A program made the position numbers and the translations under genes. 64,000 nucleotides of DNA from Chloroflexota bacterium. Lineage in GTDB: Bacteria > Chloroflexota > UBA11872. The notes under the pieces were generated by a model. It made no database searches. It was not told where the DNA came from and worked only from the letters and a program-made list of their open reading frames with translations. The stretch covers positions 1 to 64,000 of the forward strand of contig JAJEDE010000001.1 in assembly GCA_022821645.1 (NCBI GenBank). Reading direction: 5' to 3'. Positions within the stretch are counted from its first letter, which is position 1. Every line of letters begins with the position of its first letter. This document shows positions 43,653-52,159 of the stretch, in pieces.

Positions 43653-44395
43653 GAGCGCCTGGCCCAGGGCGTGAGCAGCCGCTTGTAGTAGTCGAACGCG
43701 CCTTCCAACTTGGCTTGCTGAATGGCGCCCGCCGGGTCGACGTGCTTGGGGCAGACCTCGGAGCACTCGCCCACGAAGGTGCACTCCCAGATGCCCTCGT
43801 TCTGGAAGATCACGTCCTGCCGCATCTGCTTGCCCTGGTCGCGCGAGTCCAGGTTGTAACGCTGGGCCAGAGCGAGTGCAGCCGGACCGATGAAGTCGTC
43901 GACTCGCCCGATCACCGGGCAGGCGGCGTAGCAGAGCATGCAGTTGATGCACATGCTGAACTGCTTGTAGCGGTCCAGCTGGGTGGGCGTCTGCATGTAC
44001 TCGGCGCTCAGGTCGTCGGTTTCGTCCTCGCGGACCAGGTAGGGCTTGACGTGGTCGAGTTTTTCCATGAAGCCATTGATGTCGACCACGAGGTCGCGCT
44101 CGACCGGGAAGTTGACCAGTGGTTCCACGCGAATCGGACCGGGCATGTGGTCGCGCAGGAACGCGGCGCAGGTGAGGGCCGGTTCGCCGTTGACCTGCAT
44201 GCCGCAGGAGCCGCAGACGCCCATGCGGCAGGACCAGCGAAAGCTGAGCGAGCCGTCGATGTAGTTCTTGACATGATTCAACGCGTCCAGCACGACCCAG
44301 TCGTCGTGGTAGGGCACCTCGTAGGACTGGAACGTCGGGCCGCCGTTGTCGGGGCGGTAGCGGAAGACTTCGAGCTGGATTGTCGTCTCGCTCAC
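43649..44395 (-). CDS. frdB: Fumarate reductase/succinate dehydrogenase iron-sulfur subunit
   Basis: A 248-residue iron-sulfur subunit. The N-terminal ferredoxin domain binds 2Fe-2S through [15 protein letters not shown] and a later Cys (ALTCAAF). The C-terminal domain binds 4Fe-4S through [13 protein letters not shown] and 3Fe-4S through [17 protein letters not shown]. It carries electrons between the FAD of FrdA and the membrane quinone. GTG at 44395 is 5 bases after the frdA stop. The GTGA overlap at its end couples it to frdC. Confidence 0.93.
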   Translation of the reverse strand: MSETTIQLEVFRYRPDNGGPTFQSYEVPYHDDWVVLDALNHVKNYIDGSLSFRWSCRMGVCGSCGMQVNGEPALTCAAFLRDHMPGPIRVEPLVNFPVERDLVVDINGFMEKLDHVKPYLVREDETDDLSAEYMQTPTQLDRYKQFSMCINCMLCYAACPVIGRVDDFIGPAALALAQRYNLDSRDQGKQMRQDVIFQNEGIWECTFVGECSEVCPKHVDPAGAIQQAKLEGAFDYYKRLLTPWARRS

Positions 44396-44400
44396 GGCGC

Positions 44401-46176
44401 CTACTTCCCGTCCTTCCCGGCGGACGAGCCGTACACGCGTTCGGCGGGCGGCCAACGTGTGATCACCACGTCCTTGTACTCGATGCGAGGGTCGCCGTCG
44501 GTGCGGTAGGCCATGGAGTGCTTGAGGTAGTTGGCGTCGTCGCGGGCCGCGTAGTCGGTGCGCTGATGCGAGCCGCGCGACTCGGTGCGGTCGAGCGCGG
44601 CGTGGGCCAGCGCCTGCGAGATGTCGACCATGCCGTCGATTTCGAGCGCGCTGATCAGCTCGGTGTTGTAGACCGGGCTCGTGTCGTCCAGCGAAATGCC
44701 GGTCACCCGCTCTTCCAACTCGCGAAGGGTCGCGCAGCAGGCGGAGAGTGATTCTTCGTCGCGGAAGATGCCCGCGCCGGCTTCCATGGCAGTGTTCAGG
44801 TCGTCGCGGATGACGGCGATGCGCTCTCCGCCAGCCGGTCGGGCGCGGAGTTCAGCGATGCGGTCGCGTTCGGCAGACACCTGTTGGTCGATTTGAGGTC
44901 CGTCGGACAACTGTTGAGCGGCGACGGCGGCGGCGGCGTGGCGTCCGGCGCGCGCGCCGAAGACGACCAATTCGGTCAATGAATTGGATCCGAGCCGGTT
45001 GGCGCCATTGATGCTGACGCAGGCGCACTCGCCGGCGGCATAGAGGCCCGGCAGCGTGGTTGCGCCGTGCACGTCGGTGTCGATGCCGCCCATCGTGTAG
45101 TGCACGACCGGTCGAACCGGAATCGGCTCGACGACCGGATCGATGCCGGCGTAGTTGGAGGCAAGCTCTCGAACGAACGGGATACGCGTATCGATCCGGT
45201 CCTCGCCGAGGTGGCGCACGTCCAGTTGCACGTAGTCGCCGTACTCACCGTCGAACGTCCGACCGGCGGCCTGCTCGTGCATGAATGCCTGCGACAGGCG
45301 GTCACGCGGCCCAAGCTCCATGGCGCGGTTCTGGGGGTGCCGCGGGTCATTGACGTCCAGCGGCTCGCCCAGGTCGTAGTCCTGCAGGTAGCGCCGGCCC
45401 TCGTTATTGAGCAGGATGCCGCCTTCGCCGCGGGAGGCTTCCGTAATCAGGATGCCGGTGCCCGGCAAGCCGGTGGGGTGGTACTGCACGAACTCCATGT
45501 CCTTGAGCGCCACGCCGGCGCGGTAGGCCAGGGCCAGGCCGTCACCGGTCTTGATGGAGCCGTTGGTGGTGAACGGGAAGATCCGGCCGAAGCCGCCGGT
45601 GCAAATGATGACGGCGTTGGCGCGCAGGACGTGCAGCTCGCCCGTACGCAGTTCAAGGGCCACGCAGCCCTGGCAGCGACCGTCGGCGGTGATCAGGCTG
45701 GTGGCGAAGTACTCGTCGTAGCGGGTGATCTGGCTGAACTGCAGCGAGGTCTGGAAGAGCGCGTGCAGCACGTGGAAGCCGGTCTTGTCGGCCGCGTACC
45801 AGGTGCGCTCGATCTGCATGCCGCCGAAGGGCCGGACGGCGACGTGGCCAGAGTCTTCCCGGCTCCAGGGGCAGCCCCAATGCTCCAGCTGGATCAGTTC
45901 GCGCGGGGCTTCGTCCACGAACATCTCGACGGCGTCCTGGTCGGCCAGCCAGTCGGAACCGCTGATCGTGTCGTAGATGTGGTGTTCGCGGGCGTCGTTG
46001 GACTTGATGACGGCCGCCATGCCCCCCTCGGCGGCCACCGTGTGGCTGCGCATGGGGTAGACCTTGGACACAAGGCCGATGGAGAGGTCGGGGTTGGCCT
46101 CGATGACGGCCATGGCGGCGCGAAGGCCGGCGCCACCGGCGCCGATGATGAGTACGTCGTGTCGGATTTCGTTCAC
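44401..46176 (-). CDS. frdA: Fumarate reductase/succinate dehydrogenase flavoprotein subunit
   Basis: A 591-residue flavoprotein. The dinucleotide motif [17 protein letters not shown] opens the chain; [14 protein letters not shown] contains the His that binds FAD covalently; [23 protein letters not shown] and [16 protein letters not shown] are substrate-site motifs, with the arginine region of the TPRDRLSQA segment later. It interconverts succinate and fumarate. The GTG at 46176 is preferred because the family N-terminus begins there; the longer frame adds unrelated residues. It opens the frdABCD set, 99 bases after the last Ccm-region gene. Confidence 0.94.
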   Translation of the reverse strand: MNEIRHDVLIIGAGGAGLRAAMAVIEANPDLSIGLVSKVYPMRSHTVAAEGGMAAVIKSNDAREHHIYDTISGSDWLADQDAVEMFVDEAPRELIQLEHWGCPWSREDSGHVAVRPFGGMQIERTWYAADKTGFHVLHALFQTSLQFSQITRYDEYFATSLITADGRCQGCVALELRTGELHVLRANAVIICTGGFGRIFPFTTNGSIKTGDGLALAYRAGVALKDMEFVQYHPTGLPGTGILITEASRGEGGILLNNEGRRYLQDYDLGEPLDVNDPRHPQNRAMELGPRDRLSQAFMHEQAAGRTFDGEYGDYVQLDVRHLGEDRIDTRIPFVRELASNYAGIDPVVEPIPVRPVVHYTMGGIDTDVHGATTLPGLYAAGECACVSINGANRLGSNSLTELVVFGARAGRHAAAAVAAQQLSDGPQIDQQVSAERDRIAELRARPAGGERIAVIRDDLNTAMEAGAGIFRDEESLSACCATLRELEERVTGISLDDTSPVYNTELISALEIDGMVDISQALAHAALDRTESRGSHQRTDYAARDDANYLKHSMAYRTDGDPRIEYKDVVITRWPPAERVYGSSAGKDGK

Positions 46177-46275
46177 GAAAGTGATCTTAGGGACGCCGGG
46201 CGGGGGCCGCAATCGGGCTGCCTAGCGCGTCCGACTCGGCCGGACGAAATAGGGGAATGTCCCATGGAACTCGGC

Positions 46276-47472
46276 TCAAGTCTCGTCCGGCGAGGGCACT
46301 TGCGACGACTGGGCGGAGCGCCGGAGGTCGCCCAGGACCTCGGGGCGCCGCTCCAGGAGAGCCAGGAGCGCGTGCTTGGTGGCCGCCCGGCGTTCCGGCG
46401 CGTCCGAGTCCCCGGAAGCATCCAGCGCGCGCAGGTCCGCAAGCAGTTCGGCGGCCTGGGCTTCGGGGTCTGTGGGCGTCCGACGGCGCCAGCCGCGTCG
46501 CCAGATCACCAGCGCCAGCCCCGCGACTAGCGCCGGCACCGTGGCGAAGATCGCCCAGCGGTCGGCGGTCGTGGCGCGCAGCGTGCGCACGATGCCGGGG
46601 AGCGACGTGTCGGTGATGCGGACGGCAAAGGACTCGCGCGCGGCAACGTTTTCTTTCTGCCACCGGTGCACCTGGTTGCCGCCGAATGAGTCATCGCCCC
46701 GAGCCACCAGGCCGGTGACGGTTGTGGTCAGCTGGCCCGTCTCAACGAGCAGGATTGCGATGTCGGTATTCAGCGCCGGCGCCCAGTCAAAGGCGACGGC
46801 CCCGCCGGTGAGCGCCAGCTGGTAGCCGTAGACCATGGTGGTCACGCCTGGTTGGAGTCCGGCAAAGACCGCGAAGCCGGGACCGCCGATGACGGCGTCG
46901 CCAGGTCCGAAACCAGCGACCGGCTGAAGGTTGAACGCGCCGTCCGGCACACCGAAGCGCAGCGGCGGCGGCGATCCCGGCTGCTGCACCGGCAGGTATG
47001 CGCGATTGCCCGGGACATGTACCTCGGCGACCTCGACGACCGAGAGCGTGTCGGCCGTCTGGCGCCTGAGCAGCCGGGTGAGGCTTCGAAAGCTGATGCC
47101 GGGATCCATCTCGGTTACGGCGAATACATCAATCTCGACTACGGTCTGCTGGCTGGCTACGACTTGCAGGACGTCGCTGCTGTAGCGCACGCCCTCCGCC
47201 TCAAACGAGATGAGATAGGCGTATTCGCCGCCGGCAGCCACGTCCGGGAACACGAAGAGGCCATCGGCGCCAACCGCGGCCTCGCTGGTGGGCAACCGAT
47301 CGGTCTGCCGGAATCCATCAAGCTGGACCACCAGGTCCGACGGCAGCGTCGCGCCCGGCGTGGCCGGGCGCAGGCGACCGACGATCTCGCCGCTGCCCTC
47401 GGCCCTCACGCCGGCCACGGCGACGATGGCCAGGAGAACCAGCACGGCAGCCAGCCCGGGTGCTCGTCTCAT
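46276..47472 (-). CDS. Exported single-pass membrane protein coupled to the cytochrome c maturation operon
   Basis: A 398-residue protein. It has a signal peptide or N-terminal anchor (GLAAVLVLLAIVAVAGVRA), an Ig-like regulatory domain (GEIVGRLRPATPGATL to AGGEYAYLISFEAEGVRY) like carboxypeptidase regulatory domains, a further beta-rich region, then a transmembrane helix near residue 325 (AIFATVPALVAGLALVIWRRG) and a cytoplasmic tail of about 50 residues. The large part faces outside. Its ATG overlaps the CcmI-like gene stop (ATGA), so it belongs to that operon. I recognise no named family. A role in handling apocytochromes or haem outside the membrane is inference from position. Confidence 0.7.
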   Translation of the reverse strand: MRRAPGLAAVLVLLAIVAVAGVRAEGSGEIVGRLRPATPGATLPSDLVVQLDGFRQTDRLPTSEAAVGADGLFVFPDVAAGGEYAYLISFEAEGVRYSSDVLQVVASQQTVVEIDVFAVTEMDPGISFRSLTRLLRRQTADTLSVVEVAEVHVPGNRAYLPVQQPGSPPPLRFGVPDGAFNLQPVAGFGPGDAVIGGPGFAVFAGLQPGVTTMVYGYQLALTGGAVAFDWAPALNTDIAILLVETGQLTTTVTGLVARGDDSFGGNQVHRWQKENVAARESFAVRITDTSLPGIVRTLRATTADRWAIFATVPALVAGLALVIWRRGWRRRTPTDPEAQAAELLADLRALDASGDSDAPERRAATKHALLALLERRPEVLGDLRRSAQSSQVPSPDET

Positions 47473-48707
47473 CGCCAGGTCGTTCCCGCGTCGCGGCTGC
47501 GGAACACCGACCCGTCGGACGCGATGGCGTACAGCGTGCGTCCGCTGATCGCCAGCGCGCGCACGTCCGCGCGCAGGGAAAGCTGCACCCATGACTGCAT
47601 GCCGTCGACGGACTTGAACACGCCGGCATCGGTGGCCACGAAGGCGGCGCCCTCGAATTGCTCGCCGGACGCGGAACTGTAGGAGTCGCCGGTTTCGGGC
47701 TCGTAGACGATGGACCGGATGGTGATGGTGGGCAGGACGCCGTTGACGAACCCGTTGGCGCCACGCCAGCCGCCGCTGGCTTCGGAGGCAAGCACGCCTT
47801 CCGCGCCGGTGGCGGCCAGCAGGAACGGGGCGCCGAAGTCGACGATGGCCAGTCCCGTGAGGCTGCGGGGCGCGTCGGCGGGGCCCGGCGCCCAGGTGCG
47901 GCCGAGGTCGTTGCTGACGAAAAGGGACCCGGCCTCATTGACGCCCGCGAGTCCCTGGGTTCGCGATCCAATGGCAAGTCGCCGAAACGCGGGGAAATCT
48001 GGCTCTCGGCTCCAAGTGGCGCCCTGATCCCGGCTTGACCACACGCCGTCGCTGGCGAGCGCGTAGAGCGTGTCGGGTCCAGCCGCCGCGCCTACGGATT
48101 CTCCCGGACCCTCGGCCGGCGTCCAGGTCTGGCCGCCGTCACGGCTCAACTGCGCGCCCGTGGCGTGGCTCACGAGCAGCAGATCGGCATTGCCGGCCGC
48201 TACCGCCGCTCCCGAGACTGCCGCGACGCCAACGTTGCCCACGGGCTCCTGTTCGGCGGCGGAGGATCGCGCTCCAACGGTGACGACGACGACCAGCGCC
48301 CCCAGCAGTGCCACCAGCGCGACGCTGGGCGCGACCCAGGCCACGGTCCGGGCGCGCGTCGGCGTGCGAGCCGGGGCTGGGACGGTGGCAGGCGCTGCGC
48401 CTCCAAGCAGGGCTTCCACCGCAGCGTCCAGTCGCTGGCGACGCTGGTCGCGATCGTGGAGGAGCTGCGCCGTGTCCCGGCGAACGTCGCCGCTGACCCG
48501 CTCGAAGTCTGACTGGCTTATGGCGCCGCGGTCGCGTTCGGCCTGCAGGTCATCCAGCATTCGCAGACCGCGCTCGACGGCGACGTTGTCGTCCGATTCC
48601 CCCGGGTCGCCGGATTCGGCTGATCTTCGCAGCAATGGCGCGACGATCCAGGTCAGTCCGGCAAGGGCGATCAGGAGGACCGCCAGGCTCAGCAGCGGCG
48701 CGGTCAC
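47469..48707 (-). CDS. CcmI-like protein with Asp-box beta-propeller domain
   Basis: A 412-residue membrane protein. The N-terminus resembles CcmI: a transmembrane helix (LLSLAVLLIALAGLTWIV) followed by a coiled segment (LDDLQAERDRGAISQSDFERV) of the kind that opens CcmI proteins. A second helix (TVAWVAPSVALVALLGALV) places the rest outside. From about residue 165 there are at least five Asp-box repeats (SRDGGQTWTP, SRDQGATWSR, SNDLGRTWAP, SVDGMQSWVQ, SRDAGTTW), as in Ycf48/HCF136 and sialidases. In known CcmI this region is TPR repeats that bind apocytochrome c. GTG start overlaps ccmH (GTGA). Confidence 0.78.
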   Translation of the reverse strand: MTAPLLSLAVLLIALAGLTWIVAPLLRRSAESGDPGESDDNVAVERGLRMLDDLQAERDRGAISQSDFERVSGDVRRDTAQLLHDRDQRRQRLDAAVEALLGGAAPATVPAPARTPTRARTVAWVAPSVALVALLGALVVVVTVGARSSAAEQEPVGNVGVAAVSGAAVAAGNADLLLVSHATGAQLSRDGGQTWTPAEGPGESVGAAAGPDTLYALASDGVWSSRDQGATWSREPDFPAFRRLAIGSRTQGLAGVNEAGSLFVSNDLGRTWAPGPADAPRSLTGLAIVDFGAPFLLAATGAEGVLASEASGGWRGANGFVNGVLPTITIRSIVYEPETGDSYSSASGEQFEGAAFVATDAGVFKSVDGMQSWVQLSLRADVRALAISGRTLYAIASDGSVFRSRDAGTTWR

Positions 48708-49189
48708 GCGGGTGGCGGCGAGTCGCGTCCCGCCTGGCGGAGGTCGTCCACCTGCCGCTCGTAGGCCTCCAGGTCGCCGCTGGCGGCCGCCACTGCCGGT
48801 CGACGTCCCCGAGCCAGCGCCCAACCCAGCAGCAGGATGCCCAGACCGACGATGACGACCGGGCCGATCCAGACGCCCAGCGCCAGGCCCTCGCGAGGAG
48901 GCTCGCGCAGCACGCCAGGCCCGTAACGATCCGTAAAGAAGTCCATGATCTGTTCCCGGGACTCGCCCGCCTGGAGCTTGATGAGGATGATTTCACGCAT
49001 CTGGGCGGCAAGTTGGGCGTTGGACTCGCGCACGGATTGCCCCTGGCAGACCGGGCAGTCGAGACGTTCGGCAATCGACCACATGCGCTTGCGGGTTGGC
49101 AGGTCAGGCTCGTCGGCGGCGCGGACGGGGAGTGCCAGGACCACGGCCGCCAGCAGCCCAAGGAGCAGGCTCGCGCGGTACCGATTCAC
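48704..49189 (-). CDS. ccmH: Cytochrome c maturation protein CcmH
   Basis: A 161-residue thiol-disulfide protein of system I. A signal/anchor (RASLLLGLLAAVVLALPVRAA) precedes the periplasm-facing helical domain with the redox C45-P-V-C48 in ERLDCPVCQGQSVRESN, the family hallmark; a C-terminal helix (VWIGPVVIVGLGILLLGWAL) anchors it. It reduces the CxxCH cysteines of apocytochrome before haem attachment by CcmF. The GTG start at 49189 overlaps the ccmF stop (GTGA), and its stop overlaps the CcmI-like start. The short length without a TPR extension fits the split CcmH/CcmI arrangement. Confidence 0.93.
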   Translation of the reverse strand: MNRYRASLLLGLLAAVVLALPVRAADEPDLPTRKRMWSIAERLDCPVCQGQSVRESNAQLAAQMREIILIKLQAGESREQIMDFFTDRYGPGVLREPPREGLALGVWIGPVVIVGLGILLLGWALARGRRPAVAAASGDLEAYERQVDDLRQAGRDSPPPA

Positions 49190-51186
49190 GACGCGGCCGG
49201 CTGCGCAGCGGCGCCCTGGACCATCACCGTTTCTCGACGTTCGACCGGCCAGGCGATAACGAGGATGCCGACGAAGTAGACGATTCCGCCGATCCAGAGC
49301 AGGACGACGAGCGGGTTGACGAGCAGGCGAATGGTGGCGGACGCGCCGCTTCCATCCCATGAACTCAGCAGCACGTACACGTCGTCCAGGTGTGGCAGCG
49401 TCGTGCTAACGGCTACGTCGGCGGTCGGTTGATTCTCCCAGCCGGCGTGAATTCGGCGGGAAGGGGACAAGCGGTCGATGACCGCGCCGTCGCGCAGAAC
49501 ATCCACCTCGGCGACTACGGTGTTCAGACCCGGCTGCACGCTGCTGCGGAGACCCTGGAAGACGACGTCGTACGGGCCCAGGCTTACGGCCTCGCCACGC
49601 TCGACGGTGGCGGCGGTCTCCTGGCTGAAGGCGGCCGAGGCGATGATTCCGAGCGCCAGGATGGCGACGCCCAGGTGCACGAGATAGCTGCCCAGCCGTC
49701 GCCGGTTGCCCACCATGAGCGGGTACGGGCCGGTCGTCGCCTGGCGCCGGCGGGCGAGTCCCGCCCGCATGCTGCGCACGTACTCGAGGGCGACGCCCAC
49801 CGCGACGGCGGCGGTGAGCCCGATGGCGATGATTGGCAGACCGTCACGCATCCCGAGGACCGCCAGCAGTACCGAAAGGAGCGCAAGCGTGGCAATGGGC
49901 CAGCGCGTGGCCCGCCAGGCGGCTCGCAAGGAGGTGCGGCGCCAGGCCAGCAGCGGCCAGATGGCCAGCAGCCCAAGCGTGGCGACCAGCAATGGCACGT
50001 TGACCTGGGTGTAGAACGGCGGGCCTACCGCGATGCGGGCGCCCTGCACGATCTCGGTAACCATGGGGAAGACCGTGCCCCAGAAGGTTGCCGCGGCAAT
50101 CGCCAGCATCAGCAGGTTGTTGATCAGGAAGCCCGCCTCTTTTGACGCAACGTCGGTAATCGGCTCGTCCGAACGGATGAGCGGCAGTCGGTAGATGAAC
50201 AGGGCGGCCGAGAGGATCAGCAGCGCGCCGACGAAGACGAAGAAGATCGGACCAACATCGGACAGCGCGAAGTTGTGCACGGACGACAGAATGCCGCTGC
50301 GCACCACGAAGGTGCCGAAGATCGCCAGTGCGTAAGTGACCAGCACCAGGCCAATAGCCCAGGCCCGCAGCTGGCCGCGCCGCTCCTGCGCCAGCGCGGA
50401 ATGCAGGTAGGCCGTGGCCACCAGCCAGGGCAGCAGCGCAACGTTTTCCACGGGGTCCCAGCCCCAGTAGCCGCCCCAGCCCAGCACGCGGTACGCCCAC
50501 CAGGCGCCCAGCAGCAGTCCGGCGCTCTGGATGGCCCAGGCCAGCAGCATCCAGTTCCGCATTTCTCGCAGCCAGGGCTGAGTGACGCGTCCGGCCAGCA
50601 AAAGCCCGGCCGCAAACGCAAAGGGAATGCCAAAGCTCATGTAGCCCGAAAGGAGCATCGGCGGGTGGATCTGCATGCCGCTGTCCCAGAGCAGCGGATT
50701 GAGGCCGCGGCCCTCGGCCGGCGCGGCCACCAGGCGCGAGAAGGGTGACGACGTGAAGACCAGCACGCCCAGGAAGAAGAGTTGCAGGCCGCTGAGCACG
50801 ACGATTCCGTGCGGGCCGACGACGCCATCCGCTGTCAGCATGCGGCGGGTGGCGACCGCCGCAAAGAGGCTCATCGACCATGTCCAGAAGAGCAGCGAGC
50901 CTTCCTGGCCGCCCCACAGGGCGGCGATGGTCAGGCCGGTGGGCATGGCCGAACTGGAGTGGTCGGCCACGAACTGGATCGAAAAGTCGCGTGCCAGGAA
51001 GCCGGCCGCGAGGCCGGCAACGACAACAGTCAGCAGGGCTGCCTGCACCGACGCGGCGTTGGCGGCGCTGCGACTCAGTTCCGGCGTGCGGCGTGCGGCG
51101 CCGGCGAGTCCAAGCAGGACTTGAAGTACGGCCACGCCGAAGGCGATACCGAGTCCCAGCCGGCCGGCATCGACGAGATCAGGCAT
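49186..51186 (-). CDS. ccmF: Cytochrome c haem lyase subunit CcmF
   Basis: A 666-residue polytopic membrane protein. The tryptophan-rich haem-handling motif is present twice-relevant: WGGQEGSLLFWTWSM near residue 90, and WAYRVLGWGGYWGWDPVENVALLPWL near residue 225, the WWD domain. External histidines near WWD and internal ones in late loops are consistent with haem b binding. It attaches haem from holo-CcmE to apocytochrome with CcmH and CcmI. A 50-base gap separates it from ccmD, and it overlaps ccmH by 4 bases. Length matches the family (around 650). Confidence 0.95.
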   Translation of the reverse strand: MPDLVDAGRLGLGIAFGVAVLQVLLGLAGAARRTPELSRSAANAASVQAALLTVVVAGLAAGFLARDFSIQFVADHSSSAMPTGLTIAALWGGQEGSLLFWTWSMSLFAAVATRRMLTADGVVGPHGIVVLSGLQLFFLGVLVFTSSPFSRLVAAPAEGRGLNPLLWDSGMQIHPPMLLSGYMSFGIPFAFAAGLLLAGRVTQPWLREMRNWMLLAWAIQSAGLLLGAWWAYRVLGWGGYWGWDPVENVALLPWLVATAYLHSALAQERRGQLRAWAIGLVLVTYALAIFGTFVVRSGILSSVHNFALSDVGPIFFVFVGALLILSAALFIYRLPLIRSDEPITDVASKEAGFLINNLLMLAIAAATFWGTVFPMVTEIVQGARIAVGPPFYTQVNVPLLVATLGLLAIWPLLAWRRTSLRAAWRATRWPIATLALLSVLLAVLGMRDGLPIIAIGLTAAVAVGVALEYVRSMRAGLARRRQATTGPYPLMVGNRRRLGSYLVHLGVAILALGIIASAAFSQETAATVERGEAVSLGPYDVVFQGLRSSVQPGLNTVVAEVDVLRDGAVIDRLSPSRRIHAGWENQPTADVAVSTTLPHLDDVYVLLSSWDGSGASATIRLLVNPLVVLLWIGGIVYFVGILVIAWPVERRETVMVQGAAAQPAAS

Positions 51187-51236
51187 GTCCGGTTCGCACT
51201 AGCGACGCGGGCGGTATCGTCGCCGCCGAGTTCGTA

Positions 51237-51404
51237 TCAGTGGCTCGACGCTTCCCGCCCCGCCTGTGACGCATCCAACTGTCCGCGCAGATCATGTAAC
51301 TCGTCGCGCACGTTACGCACACGGCCGGTGACGTAGACCAGGTAGCCAAAAATTCCGATCCACACCGCACTGAAGCCGATGAAGAGATACAGCAGATCGC
51401 TCAT
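51237..51404 (-). CDS. ccmD: CcmD-like small membrane protein
   Basis: A 55-residue protein with one transmembrane helix (LLYLFIGFSAVWIGIFGYLVYV) followed by a polar, charged tail with a coiled flavour (NVRDELHDLRGQLDAS). Its ATG overlaps the ccmC stop (ATGA). Size, topology and position between ccmC and ccmF are those of CcmD, which helps release holo-CcmE from the CcmABC complex. Sequence identity in CcmD proteins is low, so position is the main evidence. Confidence 0.8.
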   Translation of the reverse strand: MSDLLYLFIGFSAVWIGIFGYLVYVTGRVRNVRDELHDLRGQLDASQAGREASSH

Positions 51405-52147
51405 GCGGATTCCTCGTTTCGTTCGTGCAGCCGCTCGCGCAGGCTTCCGAGTTCGGTAACGGCGAGTTCAAGCTGCATGCGCTGTCGCAGCAGCACGACG
51501 TAGAAGACGGTAAAGGCGGCGACGGACACCATCAGCGTCGTCAGCATCTCGCGCGGCATGCCGCCACCGGGACTGGTGACCGAGGGCGTGGGGTGCAGGC
51601 TGCGCCACCATTCCACCGAGAACCACACGATCGGCACGCTGACCACGCCCACGATGCCCAGCACGGAGGCCATGCGCTGGCGGGCTTCCGGGTCGTCGAT
51701 ATACGAACGCAGCGCCAGGTAACTCACGTAGATGAACCACATGATCAGGGTCGTGGTGAGTCGTGGGTCCCACTGCCACCACACGCCCCAGACGCTGCGG
51801 CCCCAGACCGACCCGGTAACGAGGGTCAGCGTGGTGAACAGCACGCCAATCTCGGCGGAGGCGAGCGCCAGACGGTCCCAGCGGGATCTCCCGCGAACCA
51901 GGTACATCACGCTGCCAACGGCCACCACGCCGAATGCCGCGAACGCGAGCCAAGCGCTGGGCACGTGCACGAAGAGCAGGCGGTAGACCTCGGCCTGCAC
52001 GCGCTCGGCCGGCGCGAAAATGAACGCCATGAACAGCGCCAGGCCCATGCTCAGCAGGAGCAGTGCGTAGAGCGCCACGGTTCCGGGGTCTCGAAACGCG
52101 CCGAGCCGCTTCGACGCGGGCAACTCGGTCGTTCGAACCTGACTCAT
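51401..52147 (-). CDS. ccmC: Haem exporter/handling protein CcmC
   Basis: A 248-residue membrane protein with six transmembrane helices. The WWD motif is VWGRSVWGVWWQWDPRLT near residue 125; conserved histidines lie in LLFVHVPSAW and WRSLHPTP. It loads haem onto CcmE. GGAGG lies 5 bases before the ATG. It follows the CcmAB fusion by 12 bases and overlaps ccmD by 4. Members of the related CcsA/NrfE families share WWD, but the short length and position make CcmC clear. Confidence 0.95.
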   Translation of the reverse strand: MSQVRTTELPASKRLGAFRDPGTVALYALLLLSMGLALFMAFIFAPAERVQAEVYRLLFVHVPSAWLAFAAFGVVAVGSVMYLVRGRSRWDRLALASAEIGVLFTTLTLVTGSVWGRSVWGVWWQWDPRLTTTLIMWFIYVSYLALRSYIDDPEARQRMASVLGIVGVVSVPIVWFSVEWWRSLHPTPSVTSPGGGMPREMLTTLMVSVAAFTVFYVVLLRQRMQLELAVTELGSLRERLHERNEESA

Positions 52148-52159
52148 GCAGTCCTCCAG

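Noticed and set aside
45067..46530. 487-codon plus-strand open frame opposite frdA
   Set aside because: Antisense shadow of the flavoprotein gene; the composition is typical of complement-strand frames and no family motif is seen.
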